From the NCBI RefSeq assembly GCF_000400735.1, contig NZ_KE007365.1:141043-205042 (forward strand): a stretch of DNA of 64,000 nucleotides. Direction: 5' to 3'. This document shows, one piece after another, positions 36,069 to 43,649 of this stretch; the first letter of the stretch is position 1, and the number at the start of each line of letters is the position of its first letter. The translations under genes were made by a program, and so were the position numbers. This DNA comes from Acinetobacter tandoii DSM 14970 = CIP 107469 (lineage in GTDB: Bacteria; Pseudomonadota; Gammaproteobacteria; Pseudomonadales; Moraxellaceae). The notes below the pieces were generated by a model. That model was not told the origin of the DNA, did no database searches, and saw nothing but the letters and a program-made list of their open reading frames with translations.

Positions 36069-37088
36069 ATGGCAAGTTATATCCGTGCAGCCAGCCTTGG
36101 CGGGTTCGAAGAACTTGTTCGTAGTTACGGTGTAAATCCTATAGAAATATTAAAACAAGTCGGTATTTTGCCATCTTTACTACGCGATCCAGATGCTTTC
36201 ATTCATTATGATCATTATTTAAGTTTATTAGAAAATGCTGCTTTGCACTGCCAAGAAGAATGTTTTGGTTTAAAACTTGGCGCACTACAAAATATTAGCA
36301 CGATTGGTTTAATTGGCGTGTATATGTCCCGACAAGCGACCATTTTAGATGCATTACGTGTTGCACAGAAATATGTCTATCTGCATGCTGAAGGCGTGGT
36401 TTTTCATGTCAGCGAAGTGAGTGAACAACTTTGTAAACTCTCTTTTGTTCGCTTAAGTGAATACAATGTCGAAGTCCCACAAAAGTCACAACTGGCAATC
36501 TGCCTCGTGACTAACATTTTAAAAGATTTGATTGGACCCGCATGGCATGCCGAAAAAATTCATCTTAAGCAACATGCTCCCAAACACCCTAAAGTATTTA
36601 CTGACCATTTCGCTTGCCGAGTTGAGTTCAAAACAGAAGAAGATGCACTGTATTTTCCAGCCAGTTTTTTAACGCATAAACCTTATGCGTTTAATGAAGA
36701 TCTGGTAGATCAACTGATCGTACAGCGACTGGAAACGCAAAGTAGTACCAAAGGTGATAACTACACTTCTCTAATTGAAAGCTCAGTTCGCATGTTAATG
36801 GCAACAGGTGACTGTAGTATTGAAAATATTGCTTTATGTATGGGCATGCATCCGAAAAAGTTACAACGGCTCTTAAAAATGCAAGGCACGACTTATCGAG
36901 GCTTGCTCGAAAACGTCCGTAAGAAAGAAGCGCTTCGTATGATTAACGCGGGTAATGTCAGTCTCACAGATCTAGCCTTACAACTCGGTTATGCAGAACT
37001 CTCCATTTTCAGTCGTAATTTTAAACATTGGTTTGGCACCAGCCCTTCCGAATGGCGTGATCACAATAAACAAGCGTTTACACATTAA
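36069..37088 (+). CDS. AraC-family regulator with arabinose-binding-like N-domain
   Basis: A 339-residue regulator. The N-terminal ~200 residues form the ligand domain shared with OruR-like regulators (MASYIRAASLGGFEELVRSYG, FGLKLGALQNISTIGLIG). The C-terminal ~100 residues are two HTH motifs (SIENIALCMGMHPKKLQRLLKMQG and LTDLALQLGYAELSIFSRNFKHWFG). It is divergent from the aldehyde dehydrogenase/GMC genes and probably activates them. The inducer is unknown, and with the GMC gene broken the pathway may no longer be complete. Confidence 0.87.
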   Translation: MASYIRAASLGGFEELVRSYGVNPIEILKQVGILPSLLRDPDAFIHYDHYLSLLENAALHCQEECFGLKLGALQNISTIGLIGVYMSRQATILDALRVAQKYVYLHAEGVVFHVSEVSEQLCKLSFVRLSEYNVEVPQKSQLAICLVTNILKDLIGPAWHAEKIHLKQHAPKHPKVFTDHFACRVEFKTEEDALYFPASFLTHKPYAFNEDLVDQLIVQRLETQSSTKGDNYTSLIESSVRMLMATGDCSIENIALCMGMHPKKLQRLLKMQGTTYRGLLENVRKKEALRMINAGNVSLTDLALQLGYAELSIFSRNFKHWFGTSPSEWRDHNKQAFTH

Positions 37089-37194
37089 AACCATATTGAG
37101 TCTTTGAGTATAATTCGATTAGCTTCAACGCATTCACACATAGAATATACTCTTCATCATGATGAGCAATTGGTAGATGTCGTAATATTGCTAT

Positions 37195-37237
37195 AAAAGT
37201 AAAGCTAAGGATGACGCCCATTCTTAGCTTTACTTTT
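37195..37237. terminator. Bidirectional terminator between araC-type gene and tauE-type gene
   Basis: AAAAGTAAAGCTAAG (37195-37209) and CTTAGCTTTACTTTT (37223-37237) form a perfect 15-bp stem with a 13-base loop. Runs of T or A at both ends let it act on both strands for the two converging genes. Confidence 0.88.
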
Positions 37238-37283
37238 TATCTTCAGTTGTAGATTTATCGTCTTATATCAATCTTGGGATACA

Positions 37284-38063
37284 TCAAGCCAGCACTTTAA
37301 CCAACATTGAAATAGCGACCACAATCACAGTTATGGCAAAAATCTTTTGAATAACGCTTGATGGCACAAGGTTTGTTGCTTTACGTCCCAATAACATACC
37401 CACAATACAAGCAATCACAAAGGTTACTGAAATACTGATGGGATACTGAAAACCATCCAATACATGGATTGAAATACTTACACCACCGATCAAGAAGATA
37501 ATCATCAGTGAAGTGGCGACAATACTATTCATGTCTAGATCAGTAGCCTTGCGCAACGCAGGCACAATCACGAAGCCACCACCAACACCTAGTAGTCCAG
37601 TCAACAACCCTGCAACCACACCAATAAAACCCAATACAGAAGCTGTTTTGAAATTCCAGATGAGTCGTCCAGTCGATTTATTCACTTTACAAGGTGGATT
37701 TTCCATATCATTGACTTTATTAAAAAAGACTCGATAAGCCACCACCAACATCACTAAGCTAAAAGCAATACTCAACCAGACTGGAGAAATGATATTAGAA
37801 AGCTGTACACCATAACGTGCTGAAGGAATACTAATCAGTGCAATCCAAATCGCAGCACGATAACGTACGATTTTTTTGAAGAAACCCTGAATTGTTCCCA
37901 CAAAAGCGGATAAGGTAACAGCCAATAAGCCAACTGGGGCTGCCTGAGCTACACTCCATCCCTGACTCGCCATCAGTGCAGGAACTGCGAGTATTCCTCC
38001 GCCAGCACCCGTCATGCCAAGCAAACATCCTATTGCCAAGCCTTCTAAAACTAACAACCACAT
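37284..38063 (-). CDS. TauE/SafE-family sulfite exporter
   Basis: A 259-residue inner-membrane protein with about eight helices. It shows the duplicated family motif: GCLLGMTGAGGGILAVPAL near the N-terminus and GLLTGLLGVGGGFVIVPAL near residue 160. TauE/SafE proteins are believed to export sulfite or organosulfonates. The adjacent persulfide dioxygenase produces sulfite, so sulfite export is a reasonable inference. It is preceded by a terminator-like structure with alternative pairing, so its expression may be separately tuned. Confidence 0.82.
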   Translation of the reverse strand: MWLLVLEGLAIGCLLGMTGAGGGILAVPALMASQGWSVAQAAPVGLLAVTLSAFVGTIQGFFKKIVRYRAAIWIALISIPSARYGVQLSNIISPVWLSIAFSLVMLVVAYRVFFNKVNDMENPPCKVNKSTGRLIWNFKTASVLGFIGVVAGLLTGLLGVGGGFVIVPALRKATDLDMNSIVATSLMIIFLIGGVSISIHVLDGFQYPISISVTFVIACIVGMLLGRKATNLVPSSVIQKIFAITVIVVAISMLVKVLA

Positions 38064-38089
38064 GGTTCTAGACCTCTTTACCTCAAGGT

Positions 38090-38115
38090 GGACTCTTTTT
38101 TAAATAAAAGAGTCC
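38090..38115 (-). promoter_or_regulatory. Alternative hairpin in the tauE leader
   Basis: GGACTCTTTT (38090-38099) and AAAAGAGTCC (38106-38115) form a perfect 10-bp stem with loop TTAAAT. It uses the same bases (38106-38115) that form the downstream arm of the overlapping terminator-like hairpin, so the two structures exclude each other. Confidence 0.5.
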
Positions 38116-38147
38116 CTAACCCATCTATGAAATGACAGATAGGGACT
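38106..38147 (-). terminator. Terminator-like hairpin between the SQR fusion gene and tauE
   Basis: On the minus strand AGTCCCTA (38147-38140) pairs with TAGGGACT (38118-38111), followed by CTTTTATTT. It lies just after the stop of the sulfide-quinone-reductase fusion gene. Confidence 0.6.
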
Positions 38148-38172
38148 TGTTTTTTAAGGAGTTAAAAAATAA

Positions 38173-39828
38173 TTAGCGTTTAGGTTTAACCAGCCATTCA
38201 TGCCCTTTGAGCATGCCATCCCAATACATCGGTGGAAGAATCTGCTCTTTTAACAGCCATGCCAGTCGTGTCGGTTGTTCACCATTAAGCAGCCATTTTG
38301 GAAAGCTTGGGAGCAACTTGCCACCATAACCAAACTCGGCCAGTACAATTTTTCCACGCTCTACAGTAAGTGGGCATGAACCATAACCATCGTATTGGGC
38401 AAAGTTGGCACCACCTTGTAAATATTCCAGCACATTCACGGCAACAATCGGCGCCTGCTTACGTGCTGCGGCGGCTGTTTTGGCATTTGGTGCATTCATG
38501 ACATCACCCAAAGCAAAAATATGCGGATATTGGGTATGCTGTAAGGTATGTTGATCGACACTGACCCAACCTGCCTGATCGACTAAATTACTTGCCCGAA
38601 TAAAGTCTGGAGCTTGCTGTGGTGGCACCACATGAATCATGTCAAAATCGGTTTCAATAATCGGGCCGCTTTCACCATTCAGTTGCTTAAACCAAGCTCG
38701 CTTTTGTCGACCATCCACCTTGATGAGTTGATGGTTAAAATGCAAATGAGCGTTATAACGTTTGACATATTCCATCAAGGCAGGCACATAAGCGGGCACG
38801 CCAAATAACGCTGCACCTGTGTTATAAAAATCAATCTGGATATCTTTAAGTACGCTCTGCTTTTGCCAATGATCCGCAGATAAATACATGGCTTTCTGCG
38901 GTGCACCTGCACACTTAATTGGCATCGGCGGTTGGGTAAAAACTGCCTTACCGCGTTTCATTTCTCGGACTAACTGCCAAGTGTAAGGTGCTAAATCATA
39001 ACGATAGTTAGAAGTCACACCATTTTTGCCCAAAGTTTCGACCAAGCCCTCAATACCATGCCAATTTAGTTTTAACCCTGGGCAAACAACCAAGACCTCA
39101 TAATTCAGCGGCTTGCACCCTTCCAACAGCACTTGCTTATTGTCTGGATCAAAAGCTGCCACTGCCGCCTTAATCCATTGCACTTGTTTTGGAATTAAGC
39201 TTGCCATAGTTCGCACAGTTTTTTCAGGTTTAAAAATACCACCTCCCACCATGGTCCAACCTGGTTGGTAGTAATGAACTTCTGCGGGATCTATAATGGC
39301 GATGTCTAAATTCGGCTGACGTGAAAGTAAGCTTGACGCCACAGAAATACCCGCAGCCCCGCCCCCTACAATGACCACACTCAACTTTGGAATATGTTCT
39401 TGTGCATGTGCCGATTGCTTTAAAATACGGGGGATTACACCTTGCAAGTCGTATCCTAAAGTTCTTGCTGTCAATAACATTTGCTCTAAGGTCTGATCAG
39501 TTACTTGAGACAACGCCCAAAGGGTAATAGACCGTGTTCCAGATCGGCAATATGCCAATAATGGCTTTTGCGCCTGTAGATACAGGTGTTTGAATTCCTC
39601 GGCTTGCTCATCAGTCACTTTACCGCTCACCACAGGCAAATACTGAATTTGAATCCCATAAGGTTGTAAAGCCTGTTCAATTTCAGCCACGTTCGGTTGA
39701 TCGGGACCTTCACCATCTGGACGGTTACAAAAGATGGTTTTAATGCCACGTGCTGCGATCAATTCAATGTCTTGCGTAGTAATTTGATCGGCAACCCAAA
39801 ATTCAGTATTGACTTGTTTTAATTGCAT
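38173..39828 (-). CDS. Fusion of DUF442 phosphatase-like domain and sulfide:quinone-reductase-like flavoprotein
   Basis: A 551-residue two-domain protein. Residues 1-110 are a Blh/DUF442 (TIGR01244) domain with a PTP-type CRSGTRS loop, perhaps acting as a sulfur transferase. Residues from 148 on are an FAD oxidoreductase: SVVIVGGGAAGISVASSL, later HIFALGDVMNAPNAKTAAAARKQ, and C-terminal YGSCPLTVERGKIVLAEFGYGG. The cysteines in VCPGL, IKCAGAP and YGSCPL match redox cysteines of sulfide:quinone reductases. Predicted reaction: sulfide to persulfide with electrons to quinone, at the inner membrane. Second gene of the operon after the persulfide dioxygenase. Confidence 0.87.
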   Translation of the reverse strand: MQLKQVNTEFWVADQITTQDIELIAARGIKTIFCNRPDGEGPDQPNVAEIEQALQPYGIQIQYLPVVSGKVTDEQAEEFKHLYLQAQKPLLAYCRSGTRSITLWALSQVTDQTLEQMLLTARTLGYDLQGVIPRILKQSAHAQEHIPKLSVVIVGGGAAGISVASSLLSRQPNLDIAIIDPAEVHYYQPGWTMVGGGIFKPEKTVRTMASLIPKQVQWIKAAVAAFDPDNKQVLLEGCKPLNYEVLVVCPGLKLNWHGIEGLVETLGKNGVTSNYRYDLAPYTWQLVREMKRGKAVFTQPPMPIKCAGAPQKAMYLSADHWQKQSVLKDIQIDFYNTGAALFGVPAYVPALMEYVKRYNAHLHFNHQLIKVDGRQKRAWFKQLNGESGPIIETDFDMIHVVPPQQAPDFIRASNLVDQAGWVSVDQHTLQHTQYPHIFALGDVMNAPNAKTAAAARKQAPIVAVNVLEYLQGGANFAQYDGYGSCPLTVERGKIVLAEFGYGGKLLPSFPKWLLNGEQPTRLAWLLKEQILPPMYWDGMLKGHEWLVKPKR

Positions 39829-39840
39829 CTTCTCTCTCCT

Positions 39841-40524
39841 TTACTGACCACAAGCTTTATTGGCAGGTAATGCGATATCAATTTTTTTTGGATAAGGAAG
39901 ATTTAAATTGTTCATAATTTCTACAAATTCAGCTTTACTTTTGCCTGCGCCCAAACGTGAATTGTGCAGACGCTCATGCCCGACTGTCGAAACTAAACGA
40001 CCTTTATAATCATGACCTGGGTAAACAATAGTCTCGTCTGGCAAAGTAAAGATTTGAGTATGAATGCTGTCATACAAGATTTCGGCATTGCCTTCCTGAA
40101 AGTCGGTACGTCCGCAACCATCAATCAGTAAAGCATCCCCTGTAAACACCATACCCTCAGCAACATAACTGGTACATGCATTGGTGTGCCCTGGGGTATA
40201 ACGTGCTTCAATATTTATTTCACCTATCCGAATCACACTTTGATCGGTGATAAATATATCGCCACAGTTCACACCTGAATTGCGATGCAATACAGTCTTA
40301 CAGCCAAACTTGTCACGTAATAAATTGGCAGCGGTAACATGATCCGCATGGACATGCGTATCCAAACTATAGACCAGTGTTAAGTTATGCATTTCTAAAT
40401 ACTGGGTATAAATGTCTATTTCAGAAGCAACTGGGTCAATCAATACTGCTTCACGTGTCTGCTCTGAAGCCAATAGATAAGTATAAGTTGAACTTTCTAC
40501 TTCAAAAAATTGATGAAAGATCAT
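39841..40524 (-). CDS. ETHE1-like persulfide dioxygenase (metallo-beta-lactamase fold)
   Basis: A 227-residue MBL-fold protein. The metal motif THVHADHV, HTNACTSY, TGDALLIDGCGRTDF and PGHDYKG place it with ETHE1/Blh persulfide dioxygenases, which oxidise glutathione persulfide to sulfite. The open frame extends to 40581, but a sigma-54 promoter lies inside that extension. I therefore start at ATG 40524, which has AGGTG upstream and the family N-terminus MIFHQFFEVESSTYTYL. First gene of the operon with the SQR fusion and possibly tauE. Confidence 0.88.
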   Translation of the reverse strand: MIFHQFFEVESSTYTYLLASEQTREAVLIDPVASEIDIYTQYLEMHNLTLVYSLDTHVHADHVTAANLLRDKFGCKTVLHRNSGVNCGDIFITDQSVIRIGEINIEARYTPGHTNACTSYVAEGMVFTGDALLIDGCGRTDFQEGNAEILYDSIHTQIFTLPDETIVYPGHDYKGRLVSTVGHERLHNSRLGAGKSKAEFVEIMNNLNLPYPKKIDIALPANKACGQ

Positions 40525-40564
40525 GTTGTAACACCTGAATAAATACGTTTCTTTATTCTTAAAT

Positions 40565-40580
40565 TGCAAACTCAGTGCCA
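40565..40580 (-). promoter_or_regulatory. Sigma-54 promoter of the persulfide operon
   Basis: On the minus strand TGGCAC (40580-40575), five bases (TGAGT), then TTGCA (40569-40565) match the -24/-12 consensus in every key position. The start point would be about 12 bases on, leaving a leader of roughly 30 bases to the ATG at 40524. Confidence 0.85.
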
Positions 40581-40656
40581 ACTTTTAGCTTTTTTAATTA
40601 TATTCATTAAAAACAATATATTAAAGTTTAAATTATAAATTTAATCGTATCTACCA

Positions 40657-40713
40657 TTTCACCATTGTTTCATTTTATGCTTCAATAAGAAACAACTGAA
40701 ACACATAGTGAAA
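40657..40713. promoter_or_regulatory. Candidate activator-binding sites
   Basis: TTTCACCATTGTTTCA (40657-40672) recurs in inverted form as TGAAACACATAGTGAAA (40697-40713), with one base difference in spacing and one substitution. The pair lies 75-150 bp upstream of the sigma-54 promoter, the usual position of enhancer sites, and also just before the activator's own ATG, so autoregulation is likely. Confidence 0.6.
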
Positions 40714-40717
40714 CATT

Positions 40718-42007
40718 ATGCTAACACTTAGTTTTACCTTACAAACTCAGCTAGAATTATTTTTAGAACAATTACAAAGTCTTATTGATGAAAGTTTGAT
40801 CTTGATTCAAGAACAGCAGAGTCAAAACTTTATTTACGAATATGGCACATCCGAATTTAATAAAAAAACTATCACGACATTTAAAAATTTAATTCAAAAT
40901 ACACAACTACAAACTAGGCTGATTCATCTGCCTGAAAGCTCTGCACAATATTTATTGACTAGAAAAAAACTCGATGTACTTGATCAACGGTTTGTAGGCG
41001 AAATTTTTGTATTACAGCCTGTCTCTTTAAATACGTTAAACCCAAAGCCTGTAACATCTTTATCTCTGCATGAGACTTTTCATAGCCAGTCAAGTTCGAT
41101 GCAGCATATGTTCTCCATTATTGAGCGGGTTGCGATTACCGAATTTCCTGTACTGGTTCGGGGGGAATCAGGCAGTGGCAAAGAACTTGTGGCACAAGCT
41201 ATTCATCAATACAGCCAAAGAAAAAAGCATCCGTTTATTGCCATTAACTGTGCTGCATTAAATGCCAGTTTATTAGAAAGTGAATTATTTGGGCATGTTA
41301 AAGGGGCTTTTACTGGCGCAATCCGTGAACACAAAGGTGTCTTTGAACGTGTGGCTGGTGGTACTTTATTTCTGGATGAAATTGCCGAAATTCCACTGGA
41401 ACTACAAGCCAAATTATTACGAGTTCTCGAAACAGGAGAGTTCACGCCTTTAGGTGGTGAAAAATCGTTAAAGTCGAATGTCCGTATTATTGCAGCGACT
41501 CATCGTGCACTACGTGAAGAAGTCAAGTCAGGACGCTTCCGTCAAGACTTGCTCTACCGTTTAAGGGTCATCCCGATTTTCGTACCGCCACTGCGTGAAC
41601 GCAAAGAAGATATCCCTTTGATTGCCGAATTTTTACTGAATGAACATCGGACTTCAGCGCAAGCCCCTCTTCTTTCAGAGGATGCCCTGCAAACTTTAAT
41701 GGCATATGAATGGCCGGGCAATGTGCGCGAACTCAAGAATACGTTGTTATATGCACTGGCAATGGCGAATGGTCGTTCCGCAATTACGATTTCTGATTTA
41801 CCTGATGAGATCATTCATGGAGCACAAGATTCTGAATCTACAACTGAAACATATGAGCAACCTATACGAATCAACGCCACAAAACTGGATGCCTATACCT
41901 TGCAGCAAACTCTCAAAAAATATCAATATGACTTGGGATTGACAGCACAGGCCCTAGGCATTAGCCGAACCAGTTTGTGGCGCTACCGCAAGAAATTTGG
42001 AATATAA
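40718..42007 (+). CDS. Sigma-54-dependent activator of the persulfide operon
   Basis: A 429-residue enhancer-binding protein. The N-terminal ~125 residues are a sensory region without a recognised domain. The AAA+ domain has Walker A GESGSGKE, the sigma-54 contact GAFTGA and [10 protein letters not shown]. The C-terminus is a Fis-type HTH ([21 protein letters not shown]). It is divergent from the persulfide dioxygenase/SQR operon, as FisR-type regulators are. FisR proteins sense sulfane sulfur through cysteines in the N-domain; here the only cysteine in the whole protein is in the AAA+ motif NCAAL, so the sensing chemistry must differ. Confidence 0.88.
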   Translation: MLTLSFTLQTQLELFLEQLQSLIDESLILIQEQQSQNFIYEYGTSEFNKKTITTFKNLIQNTQLQTRLIHLPESSAQYLLTRKKLDVLDQRFVGEIFVLQPVSLNTLNPKPVTSLSLHETFHSQSSSMQHMFSIIERVAITEFPVLVRGESGSGKELVAQAIHQYSQRKKHPFIAINCAALNASLLESELFGHVKGAFTGAIREHKGVFERVAGGTLFLDEIAEIPLELQAKLLRVLETGEFTPLGGEKSLKSNVRIIAATHRALREEVKSGRFRQDLLYRLRVIPIFVPPLRERKEDIPLIAEFLLNEHRTSAQAPLLSEDALQTLMAYEWPGNVRELKNTLLYALAMANGRSAITISDLPDEIIHGAQDSESTTETYEQPIRINATKLDAYTLQQTLKKYQYDLGLTAQALGISRTSLWRYRKKFGI

Positions 42008-42103
42008 ACCTCATTTCAAGCGAGCTTTAGTCTTTTGTAGAAAATAGAACCTGTTTTACATTGAGTGTGGATAGGATACTTTTGCCTTACCATCTCAATG
42101 CTT

Positions 42104-42757
42104 TCAATGACTGAAATAAAGTCGAAGCCGTTGCACTAATCCTTGATCGGATTTTTTCATCAAGTTGGCATAATCACGTTGCGCCAGTTCTTTCATTAAT
42201 CCCAGCCAGATTTGACGTTGCGCTAAACTAGAACCCCGTATAGAACCCAAATAATGTGTCTTTACTGATCCTACACCACAAAATTTTAATGTCGTATTTT
42301 TAAGTTGTCGTGTGCTCGGTTCGCCAAAATACCATTTATACGTCCAACCTGCTTGGTCTAAGGTGGTAATGATTCTGGCCGTTTTGCGTTTTAAATGCCC
42401 ACGAATACGGTTGCTGTTTTCAAAATAACTAAAGGCCTGACTAGGAAGAAATAAACGATCAATAAACCCTTTCGCTACAGCAGGTAAACCACCCCACCAC
42501 ACTGGGAAAATCCAAACCAAATGATCCGCACTCATTATTTTAGACCATGCTGCTTGTAAATCAGGTTCAAGCTCCATTCTTTGTTCATAACCATATTTCA
42601 GATTTGGATCAAAATGTAATTTACCAATTTCAATCACTTCAACCTGCAAGTCAGATGGTACAGCTTCAATATAGGCTTGCATTAAAGCTTGATTAAAACT
42701 GGTCGATGATGGATGAGCATTGATGACCACTATTTTTCTTTTCAACTGCTTACTCAT
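42104..42757 (-). CDS. NAD(P)H-dependent oxidoreductase, flavodoxin-like fold
   Basis: A 217-residue protein of the NQO1/modulator-of-drug-activity family. Marks are KIVVINAHPSSTSFNQAL at the N-terminus (FMN/FAD phosphate loop) and HLVWIFPVWWGGLPAVAKGFIDR. Such enzymes reduce quinones by two electrons. It is divergent from a TetR regulator with a shared pair of palindromic operators, so it is probably induced by a quinone or electrophile. Confidence 0.86.
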   Translation of the reverse strand: MSKQLKRKIVVINAHPSSTSFNQALMQAYIEAVPSDLQVEVIEIGKLHFDPNLKYGYEQRMELEPDLQAAWSKIMSADHLVWIFPVWWGGLPAVAKGFIDRLFLPSQAFSYFENSNRIRGHLKRKTARIITTLDQAGWTYKWYFGEPSTRQLKNTTLKFCGVGSVKTHYLGSIRGSSLAQRQIWLGLMKELAQRDYANLMKKSDQGLVQRLRLYFSH

Positions 42758-42792
42758 ATTCTTCTCTAGGTTAGAACAGATTTATCTTTTCA

Positions 42793-42808
42793 GATATCAC
42801 ATGATATC
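42793..42808. promoter_or_regulatory. TetR-type operator 1
   Basis: GATATCACATGATATC is a 7-2-7 palindrome (GATATCA, CA, TGATATC), 36 bp upstream of the oxidoreductase start. Confidence 0.7.
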
Positions 42809-42845
42809 CGAAATAGACCTAGCCAAAATAACGCTTAAAGTTTAA

Positions 42846-42861
42846 GATATCAAGTGATATT
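42846..42861. promoter_or_regulatory. TetR-type operator 2
   Basis: GATATCAAGTGATATT repeats the same 7-2-7 palindrome with one change in the last base, 19 bp before the TetR start. The centres of the two sites are 53 bp apart. Confidence 0.7.
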
Positions 42862-42879
42862 TGAAATTTAAATTAATCT

Positions 42880-43488
42880 ATGAAACCCACAAAAATTTCT
42901 CGTGATGAAAAACAAATTCAAACTAGAAATCAGTTAATTGAAGCAGGCTTTCATCTTATATCTGAGCAAGGCTATAGTGCGGTATCTATCCGGAATCTTT
43001 CAAAAAAGGCGGGCTATACGCAAGGTGCTTTTTATTCAAATTTTGAGCACAAAGAAGATTTTTTACTGACCTTAATGAAAATTCAATTTGAACAAGAAAA
43101 TCTGCAATTACAGAAAATTATTACGCAGACACATTTAATGCAGTCTGATTTAATGGCCGCACTCGAACAGTGGTTCATCGATTTTTTCCAGAATGATGAA
43201 TGGCTGAAAATTTCAATTGAATTGCAATTATATGCGGCACGTGACGAAATATTTTCCAATGAATATCAGCAAGTTTGGCAAACTCATCAGGCGCAAGTTT
43301 CAGAAGTTTTACAACAACTCATTCCAAATTTTTCTGCGGCAGAGTCCGCTCAGCATGAATACAAGCTTCTTGAAATTATCTCATTAAGTTACGGTTTAGC
43401 ACTTCAATATATGATTTTTAAAGATGATGTGCATAAATATGTAAATATTATGATGCAGCAACTCACCCAAATAATGCCAGCTCGTTAA
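42880..43488 (+). CDS. TetR/AcrR-family repressor
   Basis: A 202-residue regulator. The N-terminal HTH reads TRNQLIEAGFHLISEQGYSAVSIRNLSKKAGYTQGAFYSNFEHKEDFL (in consecutive pieces), which is the TetR signature. The remainder is an all-helical ligand domain. It is divergent from the quinone-reductase-like gene, and two matching palindromes in the gap support mutual control. The inducer is unknown. Confidence 0.88.
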   Translation: MKPTKISRDEKQIQTRNQLIEAGFHLISEQGYSAVSIRNLSKKAGYTQGAFYSNFEHKEDFLLTLMKIQFEQENLQLQKIITQTHLMQSDLMAALEQWFIDFFQNDEWLKISIELQLYAARDEIFSNEYQQVWQTHQAQVSEVLQQLIPNFSAAESAQHEYKLLEIISLSYGLALQYMIFKDDVHKYVNIMMQQLTQIMPAR

Positions 43489-43610
43489 AGTTGGCTCTTT
43501 CAATACCTATCCCCTCATCACCCCCCGCATCTAAGCGCTTTAAAATAAAAGCAGCACAGACTGGATAAACATCTGGAAAAAGTGGATAGAGACAACTGCT
43601 TAATCACGTT

Positions 43611-43633
43611 TCAATCAAGCTAAAGCTGATTGA
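43611..43633 (+). promoter_or_regulatory. Dyad in the antA leader
   Basis: TCAATCAAGCT and AGCTGATTGA are inverted copies (one bulged A) around AA. The dyad lies directly before the AAAGGA ribosome site of antA, so it could be an operator or a translation-control hairpin. No ATAC-N7-GTAT site is seen here. Confidence 0.4.
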
Positions 43634-43649
43634 CTAAAGGATTGAGCAC

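Noticed and set aside
40525..40581. Nineteen-codon N-terminal extension of the persulfide dioxygenase
   Set aside because: The sigma-54 promoter elements lie inside it, so it would not be transcribed.
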